Counted from the stretch's first letter, positions 1 to 7,632 are shown. The stretch: DNA of 11,935 nt from Planctomycetota bacterium (GCA_024278285.1 JAJRTM010000894.1:1-11935); one strand, 5' to 3'. Made by a program: numbers and translations. Notes: generated by a model from the sequence alone, not told the origin.

Positions 1-1296
1 AAGCCGTTGGTCGTAACGAGCGGAAACCGAGAAGGGGAACCGCTGGCAATCGATGTGGAAGAGGCTGAAAGAAGACTAAGCAATCTCGCAGACTGTTTCC
101 TGCATCACAACCGTCCCATTCTCAATGCAGTTGATGATAGTGTTATGCAAATTGTTGCGAGGCGTGCAATAACGATTCGACTCTCCCGGGGATTGGCGCC
201 ACTTTCTTTACCCATTCAAAGCGAGCAACATTCTATTGCTATGGGAGGACACCAGAAAAATGCGGTTGCGGTTTCCAACACTCAACAGGCAATTCTCGGT
301 CCCCATATTGGCGATTTAGATTCTCTGCTGATGAGGGATTACTACGACACGACCCTGCATAATCTCAGATCACTTTATGAAATTCAAAGTGCTGAATATG
401 TTCACGACCTCCACCCCGATTATCATTCAACACGTTTGGCCCGGCTGCGTTCAGAAAACTTACAGGGGGTTCAGCATCATCATGCTCACATTGTTTCAGG
501 AATGATTGAACATGGTTTATTGCACGAGCGAGTTCTAGGAATTGCGTTTGATGGGACAGGATGGGGCGATGATGGAACAGTATGGGGAGGGGAGTTTCTG
601 CTGACAACAGCACGGGAGTTTCAGCGAATCGGCTCTGTTTCGTCGTTCTCGCTGTGTGGTGGTGAAGCAGCAATTCGTGCTCCGTGGCGAATTGCTGCTT
701 CACTTCTTCACAAAACCTTTGATGACGAGAAAGCAATTTCTCTGACTCATCAATTCTTCCCAGATCGATCAACAGGAGAGGTGGAAGGAGTTTGCAAAGC
801 ACTCAGTCACAAATCTCTAAGTTTTCCCACAACCAGCGCAGGTCGCCTGTTTGATGGAGTTGCTGCAATAATCCTTGGAGTGGGATCGGTTAACTATGAA
901 GGCCAATTGGCAATGCAGTTGGAATCTCGCGTGCTCGAAGAAGAATTCAGTGAGTACGACTTTGATCTTAATACGAATGATCGTATGATCGAACTCGACT
1001 GGCGTCCGGTAATCAGACAAATTGTTACCGATTATGAATATGGAGTTCCTCGATCTTTGATGGCGAGCCGATTTCATCGGGGGTTTGCTTCAGGGATTTT
1101 CCGCGTCTGTGAATATTTTCCAGAATATCCGGTCGTGTTGGCAGGAGGCTGTTTTCAAAATCGGGTTCTTGTCGAATTAATCGTTGATAAGTTTGAGCAA
1201 GCATCTCGAAGGGTTGTTTTTCCAGAAAGAATACCGATCAACGATGGCGGCCTGGCAGCAGGGCAACTGGCAATCGGGGCTGCACGAACATTGTAA
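1..1296 (+). CDS. hypF: Carbamoyltransferase HypF, C-terminal part (5' end outside window)
   Basis: HypF uses carbamoyl phosphate and ATP to carbamoylate the C-terminal cysteine of HypE, the first step in making the CN ligands of the NiFe-hydrogenase active site in the cytoplasm. The frame is open from base 1, so the gene starts upstream; about 431 residues are visible of a family length near 750. The first ~65 residues are the end of the YrdC-like domain (LVVTSGNREGEP, then HNRPI and DDSV). The rest is the Kae1-like carbamoyltransferase domain: GGHQKN, HIGDLD, HPDYHS at residues 138-143, HHHAH at 159-163 (metal-site histidines), FDGTGWGDDGTVWGGE, SAGRLFDGVAA, LAGGCFQN and NDGGLAAGQ near the end. 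One oddity is Ala where HypF usually has Arg between HNRPI and DDSV. The N-terminal acylphosphatase and zinc-finger domains are outside the window. hypC follows after 28 bp. Identification is secure. Confidence 0.96.
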   Translation, partial: KPLVVTSGNREGEPLAIDVEEAERRLSNLADCFLHHNRPILNAVDDSVMQIVARRAITIRLSRGLAPLSLPIQSEQHSIAMGGHQKNAVAVSNTQQAILGPHIGDLDSLLMRDYYDTTLHNLRSLYEIQSAEYVHDLHPDYHSTRLARLRSENLQGVQHHHAHIVSGMIEHGLLHERVLGIAFDGTGWGDDGTVWGGEFLLTTAREFQRIGSVSSFSLCGGEAAIRAPWRIAASLLHKTFDDEKAISLTHQFFPDRSTGEVEGVCKALSHKSLSFPTTSAGRLFDGVAAIILGVGSVNYEGQLAMQLESRVLEEEFSEYDFDLNTNDRMIELDWRPVIRQIVTDYEYGVPRSLMASRFHRGFASGIFRVCEYFPEYPVVLAGGCFQNRVLVELIVDKFEQASRRVVFPERIPINDGGLAAGQLAIGAARTL

Positions 1297-1324
1297 ACCA
1301 ACAGGAGCAGGAGAAAAAACAACG

Positions 1325-1567
1325 ATGTGTTTGGGGGTTCCAGGAAAAGTTGTTGGCTGGATTGATCGAACCCCCTTATTCTCGAAAGCTGAAATCGAGT
1401 TTGAGGGCGTTCGGAAAGTCTGCCACATGGCCTGTGTCGAAGATGCAGAAATTGGCGATTACGTCATCGTCCACGCGGGGATGGCCATTTGCAGGATTGA
1501 TACCCAGGCGGCGCTATTGCAACTCGATACATTGCAGCGACTGTTTAATTCTACCGGGGAGACATGA
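1325..1567 (+). CDS. hypC: Hydrogenase maturation chaperone HypC
   Basis: This small (80 aa) HypC/HybG-family chaperone forms a complex with HypD that carries the Fe(CN)2CO unit, and then binds the hydrogenase large-subunit precursor. It begins MCLGVPGKV. The second-position cysteine is the essential iron and partner ligand and is only exposed if translation starts at the ATG at 1325, which decides the start over longer in-frame options inside hypF. AGGAG lies at 1309-1313, 11 nt upstream, with another AGGAG at 1303. The later GDYVIVHAGMAICRID block is the usual HypC beta-barrel strand motif, and the C-terminal helix (ALLQLDTLQRLF) follows. It lies 28 bp after hypF, and its stop codon is 1 nt from the proposed hypD start, so the genes are almost certainly co-transcribed and translationally coupled. 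Confidence 0.95.
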   Translation: MCLGVPGKVVGWIDRTPLFSKAEIEFEGVRKVCHMACVEDAEIGDYVIVHAGMAICRIDTQAALLQLDTLQRLFNSTGET

Positions 1568-1571
1568 ATTG
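1556..1571 (+). promoter_or_regulatory. Shine-Dalgarno and TTG initiation site of hypD, overlapping the hypC stop
   Basis: GGGGAGA at 1556-1562 lies inside the last codons of hypC, and TTG at 1569 is 6 nt after it. Between them, ATG-AAT-TGA (1564-1572) forms a two-codon out-of-frame ORF whose ATG is only 1 nt from the purine run, too close for efficient use. The arrangement suggests that ribosomes ending hypC restart on hypD. Confidence 0.6.
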
Positions 1572-2666
1572 AAATATCTCTCTGAATATCGAGACCCCAA
1601 ACATGCTCACGGTTTAGTGGATCGCATTCGTGAAATATCTACTCAGCGATGGACGATCATGGAAGTATGTGGCGGGCAAACGCACGCGTTGCTCCGCTCG
1701 GGAATTGATGAAGCATTATCTGAATGCGTAGAACTGATTCATGGGCCGGGGTGTCCGGTTTGTGTCACACCAGCTTCTGCGATCCATAATGCAATTCACC
1801 TTTCGATGCGTCCCCAGACATTGGTTGCAACCTTTGGTGACATGCTACGCGTTCCCGGTAATCATGGTTCTTTACTTGATGCACAGGCAGGAAAAGGGAA
1901 CATTAAAGCGGTTTATTCTCCCATGGATGCAGTCCAGTTAGCCAGAAAAAATCCAGAGCAGGAAGTTGTGTTTCTGGCAGTTGGATTTGAAACGACGGCT
2001 CCTGCAACTGCGATTGCGATCTTGCAGGCTGCTCAATTGAAAGTAAAAAACTTCAGCGTTCTGTGTAGCCATGTTTGCGTGTTGCCTGCCATGAAACTGC
2101 TTGCAGCATCGAAACAAAATCGAGTGCAGGGATTCCTGGCAGCAGGGCATGTTTGCACTTTAACAGGATTCGAAGAGTATGCAGGTTTTGTCGAACAATT
2201 CCAGATGCCTGTTGCAGTCACAGGATTTGAGCCTACCGATTTGCTGGTTGGCATCCTTGAAGTAGTCACACAACTAGAACAACAGCAAGCAAATCTGATC
2301 AACTGTTATCCACGGGCTGTAAAACGGAATGGAAATCATTCTGCCCGCCAAATATGCGAACAGATTTTTGATGTTACAAACAGGCGATGGCGAGGTATGC
2401 AGGTGATCCCCAATGGTGGGCTTTGCCTGAAATCCCAATGGGCAGCTTACGATGCAGAACTTAAATTTTCACTCTCAGATGTTGATCAACAGGAAATCCA
2501 AACGGAATGCAGAAGTGGCGAAGTTCTCACAGGAACGATCAAGCCTTCAGAATGTTCAGCATTTGGAAATCAATGCACACCACAAACCCCACTCGGTGCT
2601 CCAATGGTCTCGACCGAAGGAGCTTGTGCAGCCTATTATCGCTACCGAAATAACAATTCTGACTAA
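1569..2666 (+). CDS. hypD: Fe-S hydrogenase maturation protein HypD (TTG start)
   Basis: HypD is the [4Fe-4S] scaffold that, with HypC, receives CN from HypE and assembles Fe(CN)2CO. The 365-aa product is close to the E. coli length (373). Key motifs are EVCGGQTHA with Cys34, GPGCPVC with Cys62 and Cys65, FGDMLRVPG, YSPMDA, GFETTAPAT, CSHVCVLP, GHVCTLTG and GFEPTDLL. A C-terminal cysteine set (ECRSGEV, ECSAFGNQC, EGACAAYY) matches the family's cluster ligands. The start is inferred as TTG at 1569: it gives the family N-terminus LKYLSEYRDP, and GGGGAGA at 1556-1562 sits 6 nt upstream. No ATG or GTG lies in frame at this point. The ATG at 1564 is in another frame and stops after two codons. An ATG at 1350 in this frame would add an unrelated extension lying inside hypC. 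Confidence 0.95.
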   Translation: MKYLSEYRDPKHAHGLVDRIREISTQRWTIMEVCGGQTHALLRSGIDEALSECVELIHGPGCPVCVTPASAIHNAIHLSMRPQTLVATFGDMLRVPGNHGSLLDAQAGKGNIKAVYSPMDAVQLARKNPEQEVVFLAVGFETTAPATAIAILQAAQLKVKNFSVLCSHVCVLPAMKLLAASKQNRVQGFLAAGHVCTLTGFEEYAGFVEQFQMPVAVTGFEPTDLLVGILEVVTQLEQQQANLINCYPRAVKRNGNHSARQICEQIFDVTNRRWRGMQVIPNGGLCLKSQWAAYDAELKFSLSDVDQQEIQTECRSGEVLTGTIKPSECSAFGNQCTPQTPLGAPMVSTEGACAAYYRYRNNNSD

Positions 2667-2731
2667 ATAAAAACAGGGGCAAGAATTTAAGTTGGACATG
2701 CTCTGGTATTTATCATGCTTCCCATCTTTGA

Positions 2732-2745
2732 ATTGTTCGAACAAT
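2732..2745. promoter_or_regulatory. Perfect 14-bp palindrome, possible operator
   Basis: ATTGTTCGAACAAT is identical to its reverse complement. It lies 66 bp after the hypD stop and about 170 bp before hypE. A symmetric AT-rich site with a central TTCGAA is typical of sites bound by dimeric helix-turn-helix regulators, but no specific regulator is recognised. Chance occurrence is possible. Confidence 0.3.
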
Positions 2746-2781
2746 AACTGTCGCGATTTTATCGACTCAACAGTAAACAGA

Positions 2782-2877
2782 GTAAGCGGCAAGACGCTAG
2801 CCGCCGGTCATCGGTAAATGACAAATGAACCACCTCTGCCAACACGAAATACCGGCGGCTATCGCCTTGCCGCTTAC
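2782..2877. repeat. Imperfect inverted repeat, 27-nt arms with 42-nt loop (REP/MITE-like palindrome)
   Basis: The left arm (2782-2808) begins GTAAGCGGCAAG and ends AGCCGCCGGT. The right arm (2851-2877) is its reverse complement at 25 of 27 positions, differing only at arm positions 13 and 16. Transcription would give a very stable hairpin. A smaller GTCAT/ATGAC hairpin (2807-2822) lies at the start of the loop. The arms are far more GC-rich than the flanking DNA, and no T-run follows, so it is not a standard rho-independent terminator. It resembles dispersed intergenic palindromes. It may stabilise or attenuate the hypD-hypE message. No ORF spans it. Confidence 0.75.
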
Positions 2878-2917
2878 AATAAGTTAAAACCTTCTGAATA
2901 TATTACTCAGGATTTCA

Positions 2918-3988
2918 GTGAATAAGAGACCTATGACAGATAACAGTTGGACTGGAAGTTGTCCTCTCCCTTTGAATCCACAAGATAAAATCATCACTCT
3001 GGCACATGGTGAAGGGGGTTTATTGACACGGCAATTGATTGAAGATGTCATTTTGCCAGGTTTGGGAAAAGCTGCGATCAGCTCTCAGGATGATGCAGCG
3101 GTCATCGACCTGCCACAAAATCGAATCCACTTTTCTACCGACAGTTATGTGGTAACGCCACTATTTTTTCCGGGGGGCGATATTGGTTCTTTAGCCATTA
3201 ACGGCACGGTCAACGATTTGCTCGTCAGCGGGGCAGACCCTCAATGGTTAACGTTATCGTTAATAATTGAAGAGGGATTTTCAGTAAAAGTTCTGTCTGA
3301 CATTCTCTCAAGTATTTCTCGTGCAGCTCAACAAGCAGAGATCAAAATTGTGACCGGGGACACCAAAGTTGTGCCTCGTGGTGCGGCTGATGGTCTTTAT
3401 ATCAACACCACGGGCGTCGGTGTCCCTTTCAGTTCACTTCAACTTGATCCACATAAGTTACAGCCGGGCGATCAGTTAATTGTTACCGGTTCTATTGGGC
3501 GACATGGAATTGCAATACTCTCGGCTCGTGAAGAACTCGGCTTCGAACCACCGCCCCAAAGCGATTGCCAATCGTTACGTGAACCGGTCAATAAACTGCT
3601 GCTGGCAGGTGTTTCAATTCGCGCCATGCGAGATGCAACACGCGGAGGACTGGCAACGGTTTTACACGAATGGGCTGCATTAAGTGGAAAAAGCCTGACG
3701 ATTGACGAAGAAAAATTACCTGTTGAAAAGCAAACCCAATCCGTTTGTGAGTTATTAGGGTTAGATCCATTTTTTAGTGCCTGCGAAGGAACGATGTTAC
3801 TTGCCGTTGCAAAAGAAGAAGCAGACATCGCAGTTCAAGCACTCAGAGAATCAGATGTTTCAAAAGAAGCAACTATTATTGGCGAAGTGCAAGTTCGCAA
3901 ATCGGCCCCGGTAACAATCCGGCGTATTCTTGGTATCGAACAACCAATTGATGAACCAATTGGAAGCCAGTTTCCCCGTATTTGCTGA
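2918..3988 (+). CDS. hypE: Hydrogenase maturation dehydratase HypE
   Basis: HypE is a PurM/SelD-like ATPase. It dehydrates the carbamoyl group that HypF places on its C-terminal cysteine, giving a thiocyanate that donates CN to the HypC-HypD iron. The product ends PRIC with Cys356 as the last residue, exactly as the mechanism requires. Other family motifs are HGEGG near residues 30-35, the ATP-site STDSYVVTPLFFPGGDIG block, NDLLVSGADP, VTGDTKVV, GDQLIVTGSIGRHG and RDATRGGLATVLHEW. The GTG at 2918 is preceded by AGGA at 2909-2912, 5 nt away, and is chosen as start. An ATG at 2933 would shorten the protein by five residues, both starts lying before the conserved region. At 356 aa it is slightly longer than many homologues (~330-340). 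It converges on atpG with 12 bp between stops. Confidence 0.95.
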   Translation: MNKRPMTDNSWTGSCPLPLNPQDKIITLAHGEGGLLTRQLIEDVILPGLGKAAISSQDDAAVIDLPQNRIHFSTDSYVVTPLFFPGGDIGSLAINGTVNDLLVSGADPQWLTLSLIIEEGFSVKVLSDILSSISRAAQQAEIKIVTGDTKVVPRGAADGLYINTTGVGVPFSSLQLDPHKLQPGDQLIVTGSIGRHGIAILSAREELGFEPPPQSDCQSLREPVNKLLLAGVSIRAMRDATRGGLATVLHEWAALSGKSLTIDEEKLPVEKQTQSVCELLGLDPFFSACEGTMLLAVAKEEADIAVQALRESDVSKEATIIGEVQVRKSAPVTIRRILGIEQPIDEPIGSQFPRIC

Positions 3989-4000
3989 AGGCATCTGTAG

Positions 4001-4885
4001 TCAGAACTCTTCCCGTAATGCTTCAAACCCCGTTATGACATCTAACAGTTCTTCCGTAATGGCCTCTTGTCTTCCAAGTTGGTAGGCCTTCTGTAATTCT
4101 TCCAACCGCTCGCTGATGTTTTTTTCAGCAGCTTGCATCGAAGCAATTCGGCTTGCATTTTCCCCTGCCAGAGAATTCGCAATGGCTCGATAAAGCATCA
4201 CAAATAAATATTGGTGTACCAGTTCAGAATACAGGTTTTCCGGGTCAATGGTGATCATCGGCAGCGAGCGAGAGTTCCACCGTGAGGATCGTTTGGGAAG
4301 AACTTCGTCCAGATCAAAAGGGAGAACTTTCGAATGGCTCGGTTGCCAGCTTGCTTTACGAATTCGAAGATTATGAAACTGAATTAATGTCCCAAGGCGA
4401 TACTCGCGCAGCCATGCTTCAATATTTGGAAGCAGATCGAGTGTCAAATTTGAAATACTATTCACAGAACTGGGAACTTCATACAGGGTGTCGATTTCGT
4501 AACCATGATCACTCATCAAGTCAGCCGCCCGAGAGCCGACAACCTGGAGATGGACCTGCTCTTTATCAAACTGAGTCGATATCATTTCATGAGTGTAGGA
4601 CGTAATTTGTTCGTTGAAGGAACCACACATCCCCTGATCGGATCCATAAACGATGACCCCTACCAGTTGGTCCGAAGTCGTTCCTGCAAATATTTCTTTT
4701 TGTGGATGCAGCCAACGCAGCATCTCAAGCCCCTTCAAAACCGTTTTCAAATAATCTTCGCTTGCCTGGGCAGCCAATTCGTACTGCCTGATATTAACTG
4801 CTGCAAATGATCTCATTGTATGCACAATGGATTGCATCTGTTCTGCAGAACGGATCTGTCGCTTCATCGTTTCCAGTAAAATCAT
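4001..4885 (-). CDS. atpG: N-type ATPase gamma subunit
   Basis: This is the central rotor shaft of F1, linking the AtpA/AtpD hexamer to the c ring. The 294-aa protein has the expected layout: an N-terminal coiled-coil helix ([20 protein letters not shown], residues ~7-26, continuing to ~45), a middle Rossmann-like domain with [13 protein letters not shown], and a C-terminal helix with [20 protein letters not shown] followed by [19 protein letters not shown]. The ATG at 4885 overlaps the atpA stop as ATGA. A GGGAG lies 11 nt upstream of it. It is the last gene of the operon, as usual for N-ATPases, and there is no further atp gene before hypE on the other strand. Identification is secure. The symbol follows the N-ATPase nomenclature. 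Confidence 0.95.
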   Translation of the reverse strand: MILLETMKRQIRSAEQMQSIVHTMRSFAAVNIRQYELAAQASEDYLKTVLKGLEMLRWLHPQKEIFAGTTSDQLVGVIVYGSDQGMCGSFNEQITSYTHEMISTQFDKEQVHLQVVGSRAADLMSDHGYEIDTLYEVPSSVNSISNLTLDLLPNIEAWLREYRLGTLIQFHNLRIRKASWQPSHSKVLPFDLDEVLPKRSSRWNSRSLPMITIDPENLYSELVHQYLFVMLYRAIANSLAGENASRIASMQAAEKNISERLEELQKAYQLGRQEAITEELLDVITGFEALREEF

Positions 4886-6417
4886 AGGGTGATAAACTCC
4901 CTTGGAACGGACCGTTGCAAAGTCGAAATCAGAGTCTCCAGATCTACCGAAGTCAATTCTTCTCCTCGTTCAATACCAAGGTAAATCTCTGGAAGTTGAC
5001 TGAACACGGCATCGTGCAATATAGGTTCGAGGATCGCGATTTTTTCTAACTCTACCTTATCAAGAACTCCTTGTGTCACTGCCAGCAGAGAAGCAATCTG
5101 CGATGTAACAGCCAGAGGTGAACCTTCTGGTTGCTTCAAGATTTCCCGAACGCGACGCCCGCGATTCAGTGTCCGTCGTGTTTCTTCATCCAGCCTGGTG
5201 CTGAACCGGGAAAAAGCCTCTAGCTCTCCGAATTGAGAATAATAGAGCCGTAGATCTCCGGCAACTCGCCGATAGGCAGGCAATTGAGTTTTCCCACCGA
5301 CGCGCGAGACCGATTTCCCGACATCAACAGCAGGCAAAATCCCCTTCTGGTATAAATCGGGAGAAAGGTAAACCTGTCCATCGGTAATTGAAATTAAATT
5401 AGTAGGAATATAGGCCGCCACATTCTGCGCTTCTGTTTCTGCAATTGGGAGCGCTGTCAAAGAACCTCCCCCCAGCTCTTCTCGCAGATGCGTTGATCGC
5501 TCCAGCAGTCGGGAATGCACAAAAAAAATGTCCCCCGGAAAAGCTTCACGTCCAGGAGGTCGGCGAAGTAACAGAGAGAGTTCTCGGTACGCGCGAGCAT
5601 GGGCAGTCAGGTCGTCATACACAATTAAAACATCTCGTCCCTGCTCCATAAAATACTCCCCAATTGCAGTCGCTGCGTAAGGGGCAATAAACTGCAATCC
5701 GGGAGGCGAATCCCCTTCTGCTATCAGTACGACCGAATAATCGAGTGCCTGATTCTTCTCCAGCCGATCAATGACATTTGCAACCGCAGAGGCTCTTTGT
5801 GCGATGGCGCAGTAAATGCAGATAATATTGTTGTCTCGTTGATTAATAATGGTATCGACAGCAATGGAGGTTTTGCCCGTCTGACGGTCACCCAGAATCA
5901 ATTCCCGTTGACCACGCCCGATAGGAATTAACGCATCAACCACCTTCAGTCCGGTTTGAAGAGGAACCGTAACTGGTGCCCGATTAATAATGGGAGGAGC
6001 AGGAGATTCCACCGGCCGGCGCAGCGATGTTTGTAGCGGGCCTCGCCGATCTTTGGGACGTCCGAGGGGATCAATCACTCGACCAAGTAATTCCTCTCCA
6101 ACCGGAACGTCACATTGCCGATAAGTTCGCAACGCATCGTCACCCGATTCAAGCTCGCTCGATTGATCCAGCAGGATCACGCCCACTTCATCGCGGTCCA
6201 AATTAAAAGCGAGACCGAACGAACCATGAGAAAATTCGATCAGCTCATCAAGGCAAACATTGGGAAGTCCCGTTACTGAAACGGTTCCCCGATCAACACT
6301 GGAAACAATTCCAATCTCCTCAGCTCGCAATAATTTGTGATATTCACTCAGGATTTGTTGATGAGGGGAGAGGATCTCAGCGACATATTGAGTGGCATCA
6401 ATATTGTCTTCTTTCAT
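4882..6417 (-). CDS. atpA: N-type ATPase alpha subunit
   Basis: This is the non-catalytic nucleotide-binding subunit of the F1 hexamer. The 511 residues match the family length. Domains in order are the N-terminal beta-barrel ([17 protein letters not shown], ~35-51), the nucleotide-binding domain with Walker A GDRQTGKT at residues 176-183, [20 protein letters not shown] with [10 protein letters not shown] at ~267-296, and SVSRVGG at 369-375. In that motif Arg372 is the arginine finger reaching into the catalytic AtpD site. The helical C-terminal domain follows. The ATG at 6417 overlaps the atpF stop as ATGA, with AGGAG 10 nt upstream. The stop overlaps the atpG start in the same way, so the three genes atpF-A-G are translationally coupled. 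Confidence 0.97.
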   Translation of the reverse strand: MKEDNIDATQYVAEILSPHQQILSEYHKLLRAEEIGIVSSVDRGTVSVTGLPNVCLDELIEFSHGSFGLAFNLDRDEVGVILLDQSSELESGDDALRTYRQCDVPVGEELLGRVIDPLGRPKDRRGPLQTSLRRPVESPAPPIINRAPVTVPLQTGLKVVDALIPIGRGQRELILGDRQTGKTSIAVDTIINQRDNNIICIYCAIAQRASAVANVIDRLEKNQALDYSVVLIAEGDSPPGLQFIAPYAATAIGEYFMEQGRDVLIVYDDLTAHARAYRELSLLLRRPPGREAFPGDIFFVHSRLLERSTHLREELGGGSLTALPIAETEAQNVAAYIPTNLISITDGQVYLSPDLYQKGILPAVDVGKSVSRVGGKTQLPAYRRVAGDLRLYYSQFGELEAFSRFSTRLDEETRRTLNRGRRVREILKQPEGSPLAVTSQIASLLAVTQGVLDKVELEKIAILEPILHDAVFSQLPEIYLGIERGEELTSVDLETLISTLQRSVPREFITL

Positions 6418-7223
6418 GCTGAGGTTTCTCCTGCCAGATAAGGTTGAGTTGCCCCGGAATTTAACAGTGATTCCAGATGATGCTCTAATTCATCAAGTGA
6501 TTGAGCAAGACTCCAGGACCAGCGGTGATCGCCGTAGACTAATTCGATACCGCAAATCAGATCGGTATCAATTATCAGTTCACACTTATCAATAAGGCCA
6601 GAACGTGTCTCCGATTGCTCATTCAACAAGTGCATCATCCGTTTCTGAGAGTCCTCACTGATTGGAAAAGCAGATCGGATGCGAAGTCGATGATCGGGCA
6701 TCATCGATTTTCTAAAGCGTGATAATCCTTCCGGGGATTCGGCAAAGCGTTTAAGGAAAACGTCGATCATGACACTTTCCAAGTCGCAATTGGCCAGTTC
6801 TCGCAGTAGTGTTCTGGTCATTTCCTGCACTTCGATACCAACGCCTTCCTTCATGGTTCGCAGGATTCTTTCACGCTCTCGTTGATAGGCACTGTGCCAT
6901 CGCTGGCGAGCCTCTGCAACTTCCTCTTTTGCCTGTTCAATCTGCTCGCTCTTCCACTCAGTCACTTCTTCACGCACTTGCCCCATCATTATTTCGCGAG
7001 AATTCTCCAGTGCGCTGAGCCGCTGATGGTAATCTTCCAGAAGCTCTAATGCCTCTGCTTCCACCTTGCCTGCTTCCTTTTCACGCAAGGTAAACCCTTG
7101 CTCTCGTTTTTCTATTGTCTGCAACACAGGTCGATACAAAAATCGCTTCAACAGCCACACAAGGATCAGAAAATTAATAATCTGAGCCGAGTAAGTAAAC
7201 CATGTGTCATTGGAGATATTCAT
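6414..7223 (-). CDS. atpF: N-type ATPase b subunit with delta-like C-terminal domain
   Basis: This is the peripheral stalk subunit that holds F1 static against subunit a. The 269 residues are long for a bacterial b subunit (about 155-170). A single N-terminal membrane helix (residues ~8-28, ending [12 protein letters not shown]) is followed by a long charged coiled coil (~35-130) rich in Glu, Lys, Arg and Gln. Residues ~178-250 then look like the C-terminal part of the delta/OSCP subunit: [16 protein letters not shown], then the [14 protein letters not shown] block, then [11 protein letters not shown]. This matches the delta pattern of a 'dp-liGGi-i--gd' strand turn and final helix. There is no separate atpH in the operon, so the fusion probably supplies that contact with F1. 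The start at 7223 lacks a recognisable ribosome binding site, unlike atpE and atpB. Confidence 0.92.
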   Translation of the reverse strand: MNISNDTWFTYSAQIINFLILVWLLKRFLYRPVLQTIEKREQGFTLREKEAGKVEAEALELLEDYHQRLSALENSREIMMGQVREEVTEWKSEQIEQAKEEVAEARQRWHSAYQRERERILRTMKEGVGIEVQEMTRTLLRELANCDLESVMIDVFLKRFAESPEGLSRFRKSMMPDHRLRIRSAFPISEDSQKRMMHLLNEQSETRSGLIDKCELIIDTDLICGIELVYGDHRWSWSLAQSLDELEHHLESLLNSGATQPYLAGETSA

Positions 7224-7352
7224 ATGACTAACATTAAAAGTTTGTAAACGGTTCGCAAATTTTTGAAAATACCGTTTTGGTTACGGCGGTCAGAACAGGC
7301 CAGCCGTGCTGGGATGCTAACAATTTAAGAGTGTTCTACTTTGATGCTCGAT
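7224..7352 (-). other. 129-bp atpE-atpF intergenic gap in the ATPase operon
   Basis: This is the only sizeable non-coding interval between the atp genes, which otherwise overlap or lie within 45 bp. I see no ORF in it and only weak hairpins (for example ACCGT..ACGGT around 7271-7290). Its position directly after the c-subunit gene suggests a place for message processing or partial termination, which would raise c over b, alpha and gamma. No strong terminator is visible. Confidence 0.4.
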
Positions 7353-7622
7353 TCAACTACCAGTTGCTGTCGCTACAAACGGATTGGCAAAAAGCAGGAT
7401 AATCGAAATGACAAAGCAATAAATGGCGGTCGATTCCACCATTGCCATCCCCACAAATAAGGTTCGTGTGATTGTATTTGCCTCATCGGGTTGTTGTGCG
7501 ATTGCCGAAAGTGCCTGTGCCAACGCACGAGCTTCTCCCAGTGCAGGTCCGATTGACCCGATCGCGATTGTGAAACCAGCCGTCACGATTGACGCCACTG
7601 CGATTACAGTTTCGTGATCCAT
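7353..7622 (-). CDS. atpE: N-type ATPase c subunit (ion-carrying rotor ring)
   Basis: This is the hairpin proteolipid that forms the rotating c ring. It has 89 residues and two membrane helices (about 6-37 and 53-80) joined by the cytoplasmic loop QQPDE. The outer helix has the ion-binding E63-S64-T65 followed by AIY, as in sodium-binding c subunits. The inner helix has GPALGE with a second carboxylate, E30, where Ilyobacter tartaricus has Gln32. The glycine-rich packing motif is partly replaced (TAGFTIAIG). The second of two adjacent ATGs is chosen because AGGAG at 7628-7632 is 5 nt from it and only 2 nt from the first (7625). The ribosome binding site is the strongest in this part of the operon, fitting the high copy number needed. 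Confidence 0.95.
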   Translation of the reverse strand: MDHETVIAVASIVTAGFTIAIGSIGPALGEARALAQALSAIAQQPDEANTITRTLFVGMAMVESTAIYCFVISIILLFANPFVATATGS

Positions 7623-7627
7623 CATTT

Positions 7628-7632
7628 CTCCT
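7628..7632 (-). promoter_or_regulatory. Ribosome binding site of atpE
   Basis: AGGAG (within AAGAAGGAGAA, read on the minus strand) lies 2 nt before the ATG at 7625 and 5 nt before the ATG at 7622. The spacing favours the second ATG, giving a protein that starts MDHETV. Confidence 0.55.

Larger units (their letters stand above)
2667..2917. other. hypD-hypE intergenic region (251 bp)
   Basis: This is the only long gap in the hyp cluster. It has no credible ORF. It contains the 14-bp palindrome at 2732-2745 and the long inverted repeat at 2782-2877. I see no convincing -35/-10 pair directly upstream of hypE, so whether hypE has its own promoter or is read through from hypF-C-D is open. Confidence 0.6.

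Noticed and set aside
365..1077. Minus-strand open frames inside hypF
   Set aside because: They lie opposite a strongly conserved HypF frame, have no recognisable motifs and show the unusual composition of antisense shadows.
1184..1324. Longer hypC starting inside hypF
   Set aside because: It would bury the essential second-position Cys; the MCLGVPGK start at 1325 has its own AGGAG.
2782..2877. Rho-independent terminator
   Set aside because: The stem is strong but the loop is 42 nt and no T-run follows on either strand.
2782..2877. CRISPR repeat unit
   Set aside because: There are only two copies, in opposite orientation, with no regular spacer series.
3472..3828. Minus-strand frame inside hypE
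   Set aside because: It is the antisense of conserved HypE sequence, with no start signal or domain.
4282..4810. Plus-strand open frames opposite atpG
   Set aside because: They are shadows of the gamma-subunit frame, whose motifs are clear.
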